From assembly GCF_009857505.1 (NCBI RefSeq), contig NZ_WWCP01000025.1, positions 21,683 through 85,682 of the forward strand: DNA of 64,000 nucleotides, given 5' to 3'. The stretch is from Duganella lactea (lineage in GTDB: Bacteria; Pseudomonadota; Gammaproteobacteria; Burkholderiales; Burkholderiaceae_D). Positions 18,633 through 26,976 of this stretch are shown one piece after another. The notes under the pieces are model-generated. The model saw only the letters and a list, made by a program, of their open reading frames with translations. It did no database searches and had not been told where the DNA came from. Position 1 is the stretch's first letter. The number at the start of each line of letters is the position of its first letter. The position numbers were made by a program, and so were the translations under genes.

Positions 18633-19580
18633 ATGGCAGTAGATCGTATCGGAGCGGCGGCGCGTCCGCTGAGCGTTCCTGACCGGCCGCTGGCACAGCC
18701 AGGCCAGGTCACGCGCGTGCCGGGCAGCGAAGGCCCGCTCGATATCGATTTCCCCATCGGTCCGCTCGCCCCCGGCGGTCCCAACGGCACCAACGGCCCG
18801 AACTCGGTCGGCGCCATCCTCGACGCGCCCGAAGGCCGGCAACTGCCGCCCGGCGCCGCCGAAGCGCTGGCCAGCGCGCTGGCCGAGGTGGCCGACGGTG
18901 GCGACGCGGCCGCCATGCGCCCCAACCAGGTCTTCCTGTCGCGTCAGCTGGTCTGGCAGCCGCCCGACACCAGTCTGATGGCCGCCTCGTGGCAAGTGAT
19001 GGTGCGCACCTACGCCGAGCAACGCGCCGCGTGGCTGGAGCAAGCCACCGGCCAGCACCTGCCGGCCAGCCTGTTCATGGCCGACCAGTCGCCGCGCGAC
19101 GCCCGTCCCGGCATGCCGCTGGTGACCGAAATGGAACCCTGGCGTTTCGCCGTGTTTGCCTGGGGCGCCGAGCGCCTGGTGTTGAAAGTGGTGGTCAAGG
19201 ACGACGAAGAATACGACCGCAACCGCCGGCGCCGTTCGCGCGTGGCCTTGCGGCTGGAATTGATGCTGCCCGGCATAGGCCGGGTGGTGATACAACTGGA
19301 GCCTGCCAGCGGCAACAGCGTGGTGATGGAAATCGGCGCCGCCCAGACCTCGGCCATGCAGCACATGCGCGACATCCTGCCGCAGCTGGCGGCGGTGGTG
19401 GGTCGCGCCGGTCTGACCATCCTGCGCTGCCGCTTGCGGCGCGAACTGCCGGCGCCGGCCGGCGAGCACGCACAGCCGAGCCGGCTGCACACGGCGGCCT
19501 TGACGCTATCGCTGTTCAAAGCGATGGCCGAAGTGGCGACCCTGCTGTCGCAACCCATGCTGGCCGACGAGCCGCAATAA
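18633..19580 (+). CDS. Probable second FliK-like protein
   Basis: 315 residues from ATG 18633. A proline- and glycine-rich N-terminal half lacks clear domains. The C-terminal half (ELMLPGIGRVVIQLEP, then ILPQLAAVVGRAGLTILRCR; about 205-275) has the spacing of the FliK C-terminal domain, which interacts with FlhB to switch export from hook to filament. Assignment is by pattern and location inside the flagellar locus, between flagellin and flhA; a bona fide fliK exists at 34.5 kb. No signal peptide and no membrane segment. Other possibilities include a flagellar regulatory or assembly factor. Confidence 0.5.
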   Translation: MAVDRIGAAARPLSVPDRPLAQPGQVTRVPGSEGPLDIDFPIGPLAPGGPNGTNGPNSVGAILDAPEGRQLPPGAAEALASALAEVADGGDAAAMRPNQVFLSRQLVWQPPDTSLMAASWQVMVRTYAEQRAAWLEQATGQHLPASLFMADQSPRDARPGMPLVTEMEPWRFAVFAWGAERLVLKVVVKDDEEYDRNRRRRSRVALRLELMLPGIGRVVIQLEPASGNSVVMEIGAAQTSAMQHMRDILPQLAAVVGRAGLTILRCRLRRELPAPAGEHAQPSRLHTAALTLSLFKAMAEVATLLSQPMLADEPQ

Positions 19581-19612
19581 AAAACCCGGTGTCAGGTCTG
19601 ACACCGGGTTTT
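19581..19612. terminator. Bidirectional terminator/palindrome between the FliK-like gene and flhA
   Basis: AAAACCCGGTGTCAG (19581-19595) and CTGACACCGGGTTTT (19598-19612) are perfect 15-bp inverted arms. A and T tails on both sides suit bidirectional termination of the convergent genes. It contains the GGTGTCAGGTCTG core shared with the 5572 palindrome, and its last two bases overlap the flhA stop codon. Confidence 0.85.
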
Positions 19613-21698
19613 AGCCGACCGTGCCGATGATGCTGACTTCGCGGTTCTCCGGGATTTCGTTGTAAGAGAGAACGTGCAGACCCGGCGCGAACAGGCGGGC
19701 GTAGCGCGCCAGCAGCGGCCGGATCTGCGGCAGCACCAGCAGCAGCGGCGGCGTCGCCTGCTGTTTCATCTGCTCGCGCGCCACCGGCATGTTGACCTGT
19801 AACTGCGCCAGCAGATGCGGGTCGATCGGGTAGTTGTCCAGCACCACCTTGCCGCTCTGGCGCGCCTGATTCAACGATCCCAGCAGCATGTTTTCCAGGT
19901 CGCCGCCCAGGTTGAAGGCTTGCATCTCGGTCTTCTGGCCGAACAGCGCGGTGACGATCTGGCGCCGCAGCGCGCAGCGCACTTCGGCCGCCAGCAGGAT
20001 CGGGTCCTTGGTGGTCTCCGAGCTGTCCACCAGCGTGGTGGCGATCGGCACGATGTCTTTCAGCGAGACGTTTTCCGCCAGCAGCACGCGGAACACCCGC
20101 AGCAGCTGCGTATGGGTCAGCGCCTTGTCCAGCGCCGCCGCCAGCTTGGGCGCCTGCGCCGTCAGCCGGTCCAGCAGCGCCGGCACGTCTTCGTGACGGA
20201 ACAGCTCCGGCAGGTATTCGCGGATCAGCTTGGACAGGTGGGTGGCGATCGCGCTCGGTGTTTCCACCACCTGGTAGCCCAGCCCCAGCGCGTTGGCCTT
20301 TTCGCTGGTTTCGATCCACGTCACCGGCATGCCGTAGGCCGGCTCGATGCCGGGGATGCCGTCGATCTGGCCGTACACATTGGGCGATGGAATCGCCATC
20401 AGGCGGTCGGCGAACACCTCGGCCTGCGACACCACGCTGCCCGACAGAATCACCGAGTACTGCGTCGGCTTCAGGCCGAGGTCGTCGCGCACGGTGATCG
20501 GCGGCAGCAACAGGCCCATGGCTTCGGAGATGCTCTGCCGCACGCCCTTGACGCGCTTGCTCAGCGGCTCGCCGTGCGCCTTGTCGATCAGCGTCACCAG
20601 CTTGTAGCCGACCGCCACCTGCAGCGGCTGCACCAGCGGCAGGCTGTGCCAGTCAAGCTCGGGCTGGCGGTCGTCGCGCAGCGCCGCTTCGATGGCGTCG
20701 ATATTCGAGGTGTCGGGCACCAGCACCCGGCCGCGCAGCCTCCAGCCAACATACGCCAGCACCAGCGCGAACGGCACGAACATCTGCCATGGCATGCCCG
20801 GCACCATCGCCAGAATCATCATCATGCCGGCCGCGCTGAACATCACGCTCGGCGAGGTCAGCACCTGGCTGCCGACCTGCTGCTCGAAGTCGCCCGAGTC
20901 CGAAATCCGGGTGACCAGGATCGCCGCCGCCGCCGACAGCAGCAGCGCCGGGATCTGCGCCACCAGGCCGTCGCCGATGGTCAGCAGCGCGTACTGTTTA
21001 AAGGCGTCGGCGAACGACATGTCCTGCATCAGCGCGCCAATCGCCACACCGCCGACCATGTTGATGATCAGGATCAGGATCGAGGCCACGGCGTCGCCGC
21101 GCACGAACTTGGAGGCGCCGTCCATGGCGCCGTAGAAGTCGGCCTCGGTGGCGACGTCCATGCGCCGCTGCTGGGCCTTTTCTTGATTGATCAGGCCGGC
21201 GTTGAGGTCGGCGTCGATCGCCATCTGCTTGCCCGGCAGCGCGTCCAGCGTGAAGCGCGCCGACACCTCGGAAATCCGCTCGGCGCCCTTGGTCACCACC
21301 ATGAAGTTGATGATCATCAGGATCACGAACACCACGATGCCGACCACGTAATTGCCGCCGACCACCACGTTGCCGAAGGCCTCGATCACATGACCGGCCG
21401 CCGCCGTGCCCTCATGGCCGTGCAGCAGCACCACCCGGGTCGACGCCACGTTCAGCGTCAGCCGCAGCATGGTGGTGGCCAGGATCACCGTCGGGAACAC
21501 CGAGAAGTCCAGCGGCCGCTTGGCCGACACCGACACCAGGATGACGATCAGCGCCACCACGATGTTGAACGTGAACATCACGTCCAGCAATATCGGCGGC
21601 AGCGGCAGGATGATCATCGCCAGGATGATCAACAGGAATGCCGGCGTGGCGAATTTGTGGCGACCGGCTTCCGCCATCAGCGTTTTGAAAAAATTCAC
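19611..21698 (-). CDS. flhA: Flagellar export gate protein FlhA
   Basis: 695 residues from a GTG at 21698 that overlaps the flhB stop by 4 bp. The N-terminal half has about eight membrane segments with the FHIPEP signature region (AERISEVSARFTLDALPGKQMAIDADLN, given here only by its key words: R, DALPGKQMAID). The C-terminal cytoplasmic half docks chaperone-substrate complexes. It is the largest export-gate subunit and uses proton motive force. Last gene of the seven-gene minus-strand operon. Confidence 0.96.
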   Translation of the reverse strand: MNFFKTLMAEAGRHKFATPAFLLIILAMIILPLPPILLDVMFTFNIVVALIVILVSVSAKRPLDFSVFPTVILATTMLRLTLNVASTRVVLLHGHEGTAAAGHVIEAFGNVVVGGNYVVGIVVFVILMIINFMVVTKGAERISEVSARFTLDALPGKQMAIDADLNAGLINQEKAQQRRMDVATEADFYGAMDGASKFVRGDAVASILILIINMVGGVAIGALMQDMSFADAFKQYALLTIGDGLVAQIPALLLSAAAAILVTRISDSGDFEQQVGSQVLTSPSVMFSAAGMMMILAMVPGMPWQMFVPFALVLAYVGWRLRGRVLVPDTSNIDAIEAALRDDRQPELDWHSLPLVQPLQVAVGYKLVTLIDKAHGEPLSKRVKGVRQSISEAMGLLLPPITVRDDLGLKPTQYSVILSGSVVSQAEVFADRLMAIPSPNVYGQIDGIPGIEPAYGMPVTWIETSEKANALGLGYQVVETPSAIATHLSKLIREYLPELFRHEDVPALLDRLTAQAPKLAAALDKALTHTQLLRVFRVLLAENVSLKDIVPIATTLVDSSETTKDPILLAAEVRCALRRQIVTALFGQKTEMQAFNLGGDLENMLLGSLNQARQSGKVVLDNYPIDPHLLAQLQVNMPVAREQMKQQATPPLLLVLPQIRPLLARYARLFAPGLHVLSYNEIPENREVSIIGTVG

Positions 21699-22837
21699 TG
21701 CTTAACCTCGCTCATGGATGTGGGCACAACGACTTCACTTTCTCTTGGACGCGGCGGCTCGGCGTTGCGCCGGCCGGCGCGGAAGGCCTGCAGCTGCAGC
21801 ACGTAGTTCAGCACCTGCGACACCGCCTGGTACAGTTGCACCGGGATCTGCTGGTTGACCTGGGCGGTGTTGTAGATGGCGCGCGCCAGCGGCGGCAGCT
21901 CCATCACCTCGATCTTGAATTCATAGGCCAGCGCCTTGATGTACAGCGCGATCTCGTCGACGCCCTTGGCCACCACATACGGCGCGGCGGCGCGCCCGGC
22001 GTCGTACTTCAGCGCCACCGCGTAGTGCTCCGGGTTGACGATCACCACGTCGGCGGTCGGCACGCTCTTGCGCGCGCTGCGCCGCGCCATGGCCCGCTGC
22101 AACTGGCGGATGCGGCCCTTGACCTCGGGCCGGCCCTCGGTCGACTTGTGCTCTTCCTTCTGGTCCTGCTTGGACATGCGCTGGTTGCGGGCGAAGAACC
22201 AGGCCTGCGCCGGCACGTCGATCAGCGCGAAGATGACAAACACCGCCACCAGCGACATCAGGCCATCCAGCATCAGGTGCGAGCCCGACAGCAGCGCCTG
22301 GCCCAACGGCAGCATCTGCAGCTGCGTGTAGTCCGGCACCATCGAGCGCGCCACGTGGATCAGTACGGCGATCAGCACGCCGGCCTTGCCGATCGAGATC
22401 AGCAGCTCGAAGGCGTGCTTGCCGCTGAACAGGCGGCCGATGTTGGCAACCGGGCTCATGCGAGACAGCTTGGGCGCCATGTTCTTCGTCGAGATCACCC
22501 AGCCGCCCGGCACCATCGCGCCCAGCACGATGAACAGCGGCACCACGAACAGCGGCAGCAACATCTTGATCAGCAGCACCATCGAGGTGCTGAACACGAT
22601 CGACAGGGCGTTGTCGATGGCGCCGTCGCCGTCCAGCGGCGCGAAGCTCTGGTGGAACACCTCGTTGAACTCGCCCAGATAGGTCGGCAGCATGTAGACG
22701 AACAGCTTCAGGCTGACCAGGATGCCGATCGCGGTCGACAGGTCGCGCGAGCGCACCACCTGCCCTTCCTGGCGGGATTTCTTCAGCTTCTGCTGTGAAG
22801 CCTTTTCTGTTTTATCGCCAGTGCTGTCGTCAGCCAT
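21695..22837 (-). CDS. flhB: Flagellar export switch protein FlhB
   Basis: 380 residues: four membrane segments (about 30-215), then a cytoplasmic domain with the autocleavage site. FlhB is cleaved between N and P, and FliK then switches export from rod-hook to filament substrates. The site here reads VNPEHYAVALKYD, so the usual NPTH is NPEH. The GDKTEKASQQKLKKSRQEGQ N-terminus is typical of the family. It overlaps fliR by 8 bp and flhA by 4 bp, so it is translationally coupled. Confidence 0.95.
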   Translation of the reverse strand: MADDSTGDKTEKASQQKLKKSRQEGQVVRSRDLSTAIGILVSLKLFVYMLPTYLGEFNEVFHQSFAPLDGDGAIDNALSIVFSTSMVLLIKMLLPLFVVPLFIVLGAMVPGGWVISTKNMAPKLSRMSPVANIGRLFSGKHAFELLISIGKAGVLIAVLIHVARSMVPDYTQLQMLPLGQALLSGSHLMLDGLMSLVAVFVIFALIDVPAQAWFFARNQRMSKQDQKEEHKSTEGRPEVKGRIRQLQRAMARRSARKSVPTADVVIVNPEHYAVALKYDAGRAAAPYVVAKGVDEIALYIKALAYEFKIEVMELPPLARAIYNTAQVNQQIPVQLYQAVSQVLNYVLQLQAFRAGRRNAEPPRPRESEVVVPTSMSEVKQ

Positions 22838-23621
22838 GCGCCACCTGCATTTGCTGACGGATCAGCTCCAACACCATGTTCGTCATGCGCACATAGTGTT
22901 CGGGAATGAAGCGCACCACCTGGGCCAGCATCAGCAGGCCGAAGATGGTGATCACCGAAAAGCCCAGCGCGAACAGGTTCAGGCTGGGCGCCACGCGGTT
23001 GAGGAAGCCGAAGCCGATCTGCACCACCATGGTGGCGAACACCACCGGCAGCGCCAGCAGCATGGCGGCCGAGAAGATCCAGGCGACGTTGTAGGCCACC
23101 GCCTCCAGCAGCGGGTTGCCGAAGCCGTGACCCAGCGGCCAGGCCTTGAAGCTCTGGCCGAGGACGTTGGCGATCACCAGGTGGCCGTCGATGGCGAAGA
23201 AGACGATGATGGACAGCGTCGACAGCAGCGCCGAGGTGACGTCCGACGACTGTCCGTTCATCGGGTCGTTCATCACCGCCATCGACAGCCCCATCTGCGA
23301 CGACACCATGAAGCCCAGCACGCCGATCACCGACATGGCGAAGTGGAACGCCAGCCCCAGCACAAAGCCGATCAGCGCCTGCTCGATGGTCGCCACCACG
23401 CCGTGCAGCGAGAACGGATTGATCGCCGCCGGGCCCCAGTCGACGCCACTGGTCAGCGGCAGCATCAGCACCGCCAGCACCAGCGCGATCAGGATGCGCA
23501 CGGTGGTCGGCGTCACCGCCTCGCCCAGCACCGGCGCGCCGATGAACATCGCCAGGATGCGGCAGAACGGCCACCAGATGGCGGTCAGCAGCGGCAGCAA
23601 CTGGGACAGGATCGGTTCCAT
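22830..23621 (-). CDS. fliR: Flagellar export gate protein FliR
   Basis: 263 residues with about six hydrophobic segments, the usual FliR size (about 260). Segments such as PFCRILAMFIGAPVLGEA and FALGFSVITIFGLLMLAQVV match the family. It forms the FliP5-Q4-R1 export channel core in the basal body. It is placed between fliQ (6 bp) and flhB (8-bp overlap). Fusion to FlhB, seen in some bacteria, is not present. Confidence 0.94.
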   Translation of the reverse strand: MEPILSQLLPLLTAIWWPFCRILAMFIGAPVLGEAVTPTTVRILIALVLAVLMLPLTSGVDWGPAAINPFSLHGVVATIEQALIGFVLGLAFHFAMSVIGVLGFMVSSQMGLSMAVMNDPMNGQSSDVTSALLSTLSIIVFFAIDGHLVIANVLGQSFKAWPLGHGFGNPLLEAVAYNVAWIFSAAMLLALPVVFATMVVQIGFGFLNRVAPSLNLFALGFSVITIFGLLMLAQVVRFIPEHYVRMTNMVLELIRQQMQVAHG

Positions 23622-23627
23622 CGGGGC

Positions 23628-23900
23628 TTAGCCGACCAGGGTGGCGGCGCGGGTAAAGATGGACACGCAGAAGTCCATCAGATAGGTCGACATCCAGCGC
23701 CCGGCCAGGATGATGGCCAGCAGCGTCACCAGCAGCCTGGGCAGGAAGCTCAGCGTTTGCTCGTTGATCTGCGTGGCGGCCTGGAACAGCGCCACCAGCA
23801 GGCCGACGATCAGGCCGGGCACGACCAGCACCACCACCAGCAGCATGACGATGTGCAGCGACTCGACCACCAGATCGACGGCAATTTCGGGGGTCAGCAT
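23628..23900 (-). CDS. fliQ: Flagellar export gate protein FliQ
   Basis: 90 residues with two membrane helices (HIVMLLVVVLVVPGLIVGLL and LLVTLLAIILAGRWM), exactly the FliQ pattern (89-90 residues). TPEIAVDLVVESL is the family N-terminus. GGGAG lies before the ATG. A subunit of the export channel in the plasma membrane. Confidence 0.95.
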   Translation of the reverse strand: MLTPEIAVDLVVESLHIVMLLVVVLVVPGLIVGLLVALFQAATQINEQTLSFLPRLLVTLLAIILAGRWMSTYLMDFCVSIFTRAATLVG

Positions 23901-23913
23901 CGGCGTCGCTCCC

Positions 23914-24687
23914 TCAGTAGGCCTGGATGCTCGTGACGAGCGTGTTGACGGTCAGCGTCCAGCCATCGACCAGCACGAACAGCAACAGCTTGAACGGCAA
24001 GGAAATCACCAGCGGCGACAGCATCATCATCCCCATCGCCATCAGCACCGACGACACCACCAGGTCGATCACCAGGAACGGGATGAACAGCATGCAGCCG
24101 ATCTGGAACGCGGTCTTCAGCTCCGACAGCACGAACGCGGCCAGCTTGACGGTGAACGCGTGCTGGGTCGGGTCGGTGATCTTGTCCTCGCCGGCCAGGT
24201 GGGCGATCTGTTGCAGCGCCGCCTTGCTGGTCTGCGCCAGCATGAAGCGCGCCACCGGCTGCTCGGCGATCCGCAGCGCGGTTTCCAGGCCGATCTTGTC
24301 CTGGTCGTAGGGCACGAAGGCCTCGGTCCAGATCTGGTCGCCGATCGGCCGCATCACCAGCAGCGTCAGGATCAGCGCCACGCCGGTGATCACCCGGTTG
24401 GGCAAGCCCTGCTGCAAGCCCAGGGCCTGGCGCAGCAGCGACAGCACGATGACGAAGCGGGTAAAGCTGGTCATCATCATGACCATCACCGGGAGCAAGC
24501 CCAGCAAGGTCATGATGATCAGGATTTGCATCTTGACCGTCAGTTCGGTCTTCGCTCCCGGCACCACATTGGCCAGCAGGTCGACCGCCTGGGCCGGCGC
24601 GCAGGCGGCGCCGAGGCCCAGCAAGGCCATCACCGGCGCGGCCGCCAGCAGGCGACGCCGCCAGTGCGCGTTCATGCCCACGGTCAT
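23914..24687 (-). CDS. fliP: Flagellar export gate protein FliP
   Basis: 257 residues from ATG 24687, which overlaps the fliN stop (ATGA). A cleavable signal peptide (RRRLLAAAPVMALLGLGAACAPAQA) is followed by membrane segments and the family motifs MMTSFTRFVIVLSLLRQALG and PFLVIDLVVSSVLMAMGMMM. Five copies form the export channel. fliO, which usually precedes fliP and assists its assembly, is absent here. Confidence 0.95.
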   Translation of the reverse strand: MTVGMNAHWRRRLLAAAPVMALLGLGAACAPAQAVDLLANVVPGAKTELTVKMQILIIMTLLGLLPVMVMMMTSFTRFVIVLSLLRQALGLQQGLPNRVITGVALILTLLVMRPIGDQIWTEAFVPYDQDKIGLETALRIAEQPVARFMLAQTSKAALQQIAHLAGEDKITDPTQHAFTVKLAAFVLSELKTAFQIGCMLFIPFLVIDLVVSSVLMAMGMMMLSPLVISLPFKLLLFVLVDGWTLTVNTLVTSIQAY

Positions 24688-25058
24688 GGGGTCATCATGT
24701 CCAGATTCAGGCCATCCAGGTCGATCACTTTGAGGCCATAGTTTTCGCCCGCCACCACCACCTCGGCGCGGCCGATGGCGGTGCCGTTGACCTTGATCAC
24801 CAGCGGCTCGCCGGCCAGCACGTCGAGCTCCACCACGCTGTCGGCGCCGATGTTCATCAGCTCTTCCAGCGAAATGCGGGCCGAGCCGACCTCCAGCGTC
24901 AGCGTCACCGGAATCTTGCGCATCATGGCCGGCAGGTCGCGGCGCGGCGCGGCGGCCGGCAGATCGGTCAGCTCGGCGCCAGGCTGGTCGATGATCATCT
25001 CTTCCGACAGGTCTTCCAGCAGGGCGTCGCTTGGGTTGGCTACGTTCATGTTCATCAT
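24684..25058 (-). CDS. fliN: Flagellar motor switch protein FliN
   Basis: 124 residues from ATG 25058, which overlaps the fliM stop in TAATG. An acidic N-terminal part is followed by a C-terminal SpoA domain (VTLTLEVGSARISLEELM, GEPLVIKVNGTAIGRAEVVV; about 55-120). FliN forms the lower C-ring and binds FliH for export. The size is typical for FliN (about 100-140). Confidence 0.93.
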   Translation of the reverse strand: MMNMNVANPSDALLEDLSEEMIIDQPGAELTDLPAAAPRRDLPAMMRKIPVTLTLEVGSARISLEELMNIGADSVVELDVLAGEPLVIKVNGTAIGRAEVVVAGENYGLKVIDLDGLNLDMMTP

Positions 25059-26008
25059 TATTCTGCGTCTTCAAAAGAGGTTAAACAGAGTTTGCCTTTA
25101 TGCTCGGTGACCGCGGCGGTGAACAGCCGCGATTCTTCGAGCAACACGTCCGCTCTGGACAGGCTGATCGGGATCACGTCGCCCACCTGCAAATCGTACA
25201 AGCTGCCCAGCGACACTTCCTTGCTAGCCAGGCGGCCCACCAGACCCACCTGCAGGCGCTGCGCCAGCGGCGCCGCACTCTTGATTTTTTTCCCGGTGTC
25301 GCGGTCGCGCAGCAAGCCGCGCAGCACGCTGGCCATCAGCGGCTTATCGAGCGCGAACCAGTAGCGGCCGCTGGCGCCGCTGGCCACGTCGGCCACGGTG
25401 ACGGTGATCACCCACGTGCCCTTGGGCGGCTGCGAGCCGGGCGCGGGCTTGAATTCGGTGTCGGCGGCGGCGCCCTCGCCGTCGGCGGCCGGCTTGTCGC
25501 TGGCGGGCAGGTTGAGCTCGATGCGGCCGGCCAGCGTGCCGCATAACTGTTGCCCCAACACCACAGCCAGACGCTCCTCGGTGGCGGTCACGCGCACCGT
25601 GCTCTCGTCGACCAGCGCGGCGGCCTCGGGTTTGACCTCGGCTTTGACCTCGGGATGGTCACCGGCCGCGGCGTCCGCCTTCGGCGCGCTTTTGGGCTCG
25701 CTCTTGCCGCCGCTGCCGTAGCGGTAGTTGAGCACGCTGAGCAACACCTTGCGCTCCATCGAGAAGGCGATCTGGCCGGCCGGCGCGGCAAAGCTGAGCC
25801 AGCGGCCACGGGTCTCGCTGCCGTCCAGGCGGCTGAAGGCGACGTCGTCGACCCGGAAGCCGCCCCAGTAGCGGCGGTTCATGTTCAGGCGCATGGACTG
25901 CGCCAGATCGTCGCGCAACTGGGCCGCAAAGATATGCAGCAGGTGTACCGGACGGCCCAGCAGGCACGGGTCCAGCACTTGATGTTGCGTCTGTTTTGTC
26001 GTTGTCAT
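25058..26008 (-). CDS. fliM: Diverged FliM-type motor switch protein
   Basis: 316 residues. The C-terminal SpoA domain (AQRLQVGLVGRLASKEVSLG, LQVGDVIPISLSRADVLLE; about 235-310) and the position before fliN identify it as the FliM-class C-ring subunit. The N-terminus (MTTTKQTQHQVLDPCLLG) has no EIDALL-like CheY-docking motif. The middle is diverged and interrupted by an alanine/lysine-rich linker near 105-130, so it resembles LfiM or SctQ-type proteins more than polar FliM. No clear ribosome site precedes the ATG. First gene of the minus-strand export operon. Confidence 0.8.
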   Translation of the reverse strand: MTTTKQTQHQVLDPCLLGRPVHLLHIFAAQLRDDLAQSMRLNMNRRYWGGFRVDDVAFSRLDGSETRGRWLSFAAPAGQIAFSMERKVLLSVLNYRYGSGGKSEPKSAPKADAAAGDHPEVKAEVKPEAAALVDESTVRVTATEERLAVVLGQQLCGTLAGRIELNLPASDKPAADGEGAAADTEFKPAPGSQPPKGTWVITVTVADVASGASGRYWFALDKPLMASVLRGLLRDRDTGKKIKSAAPLAQRLQVGLVGRLASKEVSLGSLYDLQVGDVIPISLSRADVLLEESRLFTAAVTEHKGKLCLTSFEDAE

Positions 26009-26604
26009 GTATCGGCCATGGCGGTTAATTCTTCCTACGTCTGCATCATCGCACTATCCAGCCAAAAACTGCTTACTTCCCGCGCAATTTTTTCACAACG
26101 TAGGACGATCTCGGTAGCAGCATACCTGAAAATTCACATTATTGCTAACCAACAATATTCTGGTGAAAAATTTCCTTCCGGACAAATTTCGCTTTACAAG
26201 AATATTGCCATTCGGTAAGCTTAGTTCAGATTGTAGGGTTCTTACGCTGCTCCGCAACATACCTCAACAAGCGACGCTTAGTAAATGATTTATAACGAGA
26301 TTTGCTCCAGGATAACTGTTTCAAGCGCCGTTCCGCAGCGCGCCGCGGAGAATTGACATTCAACAATTCACCAACCATGCGACACCGGCCGTGCCGGGCC
26401 GCTGCGGAGCGGGCGCGTCCGATTTAGTCCGACATCCATACGCTAGCTTTTTGACAAGAGTGTGACATGCACAATGGATGTGTCGCAGGTTAGCGATAGA
26501 ACGTCACATATTCTGCCATTGGACTTGCTGCTTTTCGGCAATCTCGCTATGGTAGGCATCTGGATTCAAAGCGGCCACAACGCCGCAATAACGGGGGTAG
26601 CAAG
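26009..26604. promoter_or_regulatory. 596-bp divergent intergenic region fliM/fliE
   Basis: An AT-richer gap from which the two early flagellar operons diverge. On the plus strand TTGACA (26450-26455) is followed 17 bp later by ATGGAT, a possible but weak sigma70 promoter. GG-N10-GC at 26572-26585 meets only the invariant bases of a sigma54 site. No protein as large as the LafK regulator is encoded here; one 50-codon minus-strand frame (26226-26378) is listed separately. Confidence 0.4.
26226..26378 (-). CDS. Small basic open frame in the fliM-fliE gap
   Basis: 50 codons, ATG 26378 to TGA 26226, very rich in Arg/Lys (e.g. SPRRAAERRLKQLSWSKSRY and TKRRLLRYVAEQRK). No Shine-Dalgarno is visible. 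The frame stays open 15 codons upstream to a TAA. It is unrecognised; its place is where lafK lies in the Escherichia Flag-2 locus, but it shows no sigma54-activator motif. It could be a small DNA-binding protein, a gene remnant, or chance. Confidence 0.25.
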   Translation of the reverse strand: MVGELLNVNSPRRAAERRLKQLSWSKSRYKSFTKRRLLRYVAEQRKNPTI

Positions 26605-26955
26605 ATGAGTAACGGATTCTCCAGCCTGATACAGGCCGACCTGGCGTCGTTGACCAACGCGGCGCAAAACCTGGCCGCTCAACACACGCAGATCGCCGCC
26701 GCCAACCAGTTCGGCCCGCAGGCGGCGCAACCGGCCGCCTCGTTTGCGCAGTCGATGCAAAACGCCATCGACGGCGTCAACCGCCAGGACGCGGCGGCCG
26801 GCCAGCAAATGGCCGATGTCGACGCCGGCAACAGCGACGACCTGGTCGGCGCCATGCTGGCCAGCCAGGAGGCCGGCCTGTCCTTCTCGATGTTGATGCA
26901 AGTGCGCAACAAAGTCATGGGCGGCCTCGACGAACTGATCAAATTACCGCTGTAA
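26605..26955 (+). CDS. fliE: Flagellar hook-basal body junction protein FliE
   Basis: 116 residues. The C-terminal helix region (SDDLVGAMLASQEAGLSFSMLMQVRNKVM) carries the FliE signature linking the MS ring to the rod. The N-terminal part is polar, with no signal peptide, as FliE is exported by the flagellar apparatus itself. GGGGG lies 7 bp before the ATG. First gene of the plus-strand basal-body operon fliEFGHIJ. Confidence 0.93.
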   Translation: MSNGFSSLIQADLASLTNAAQNLAAQHTQIAAANQFGPQAAQPAASFAQSMQNAIDGVNRQDAAAGQQMADVDAGNSDDLVGAMLASQEAGLSFSMLMQVRNKVMGGLDELIKLPL

Positions 26956-26976
26956 GCCTGCGCGAAAGCATTCACC

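Noticed and set aside
19815..21806. Plus-strand open frame of over 650 codons opposite flhA
   Set aside because: His/Gln/Arg-rich antisense product of flhA with no recognisable domain.
26572..26585. GG-N10-GC before fliE as a sigma54 promoter
   Set aside because: Only the invariant bases match; the flanking consensus (TGGCAC and TTGCA) does not, and the spacing to the fliE start is only about 20 bp.
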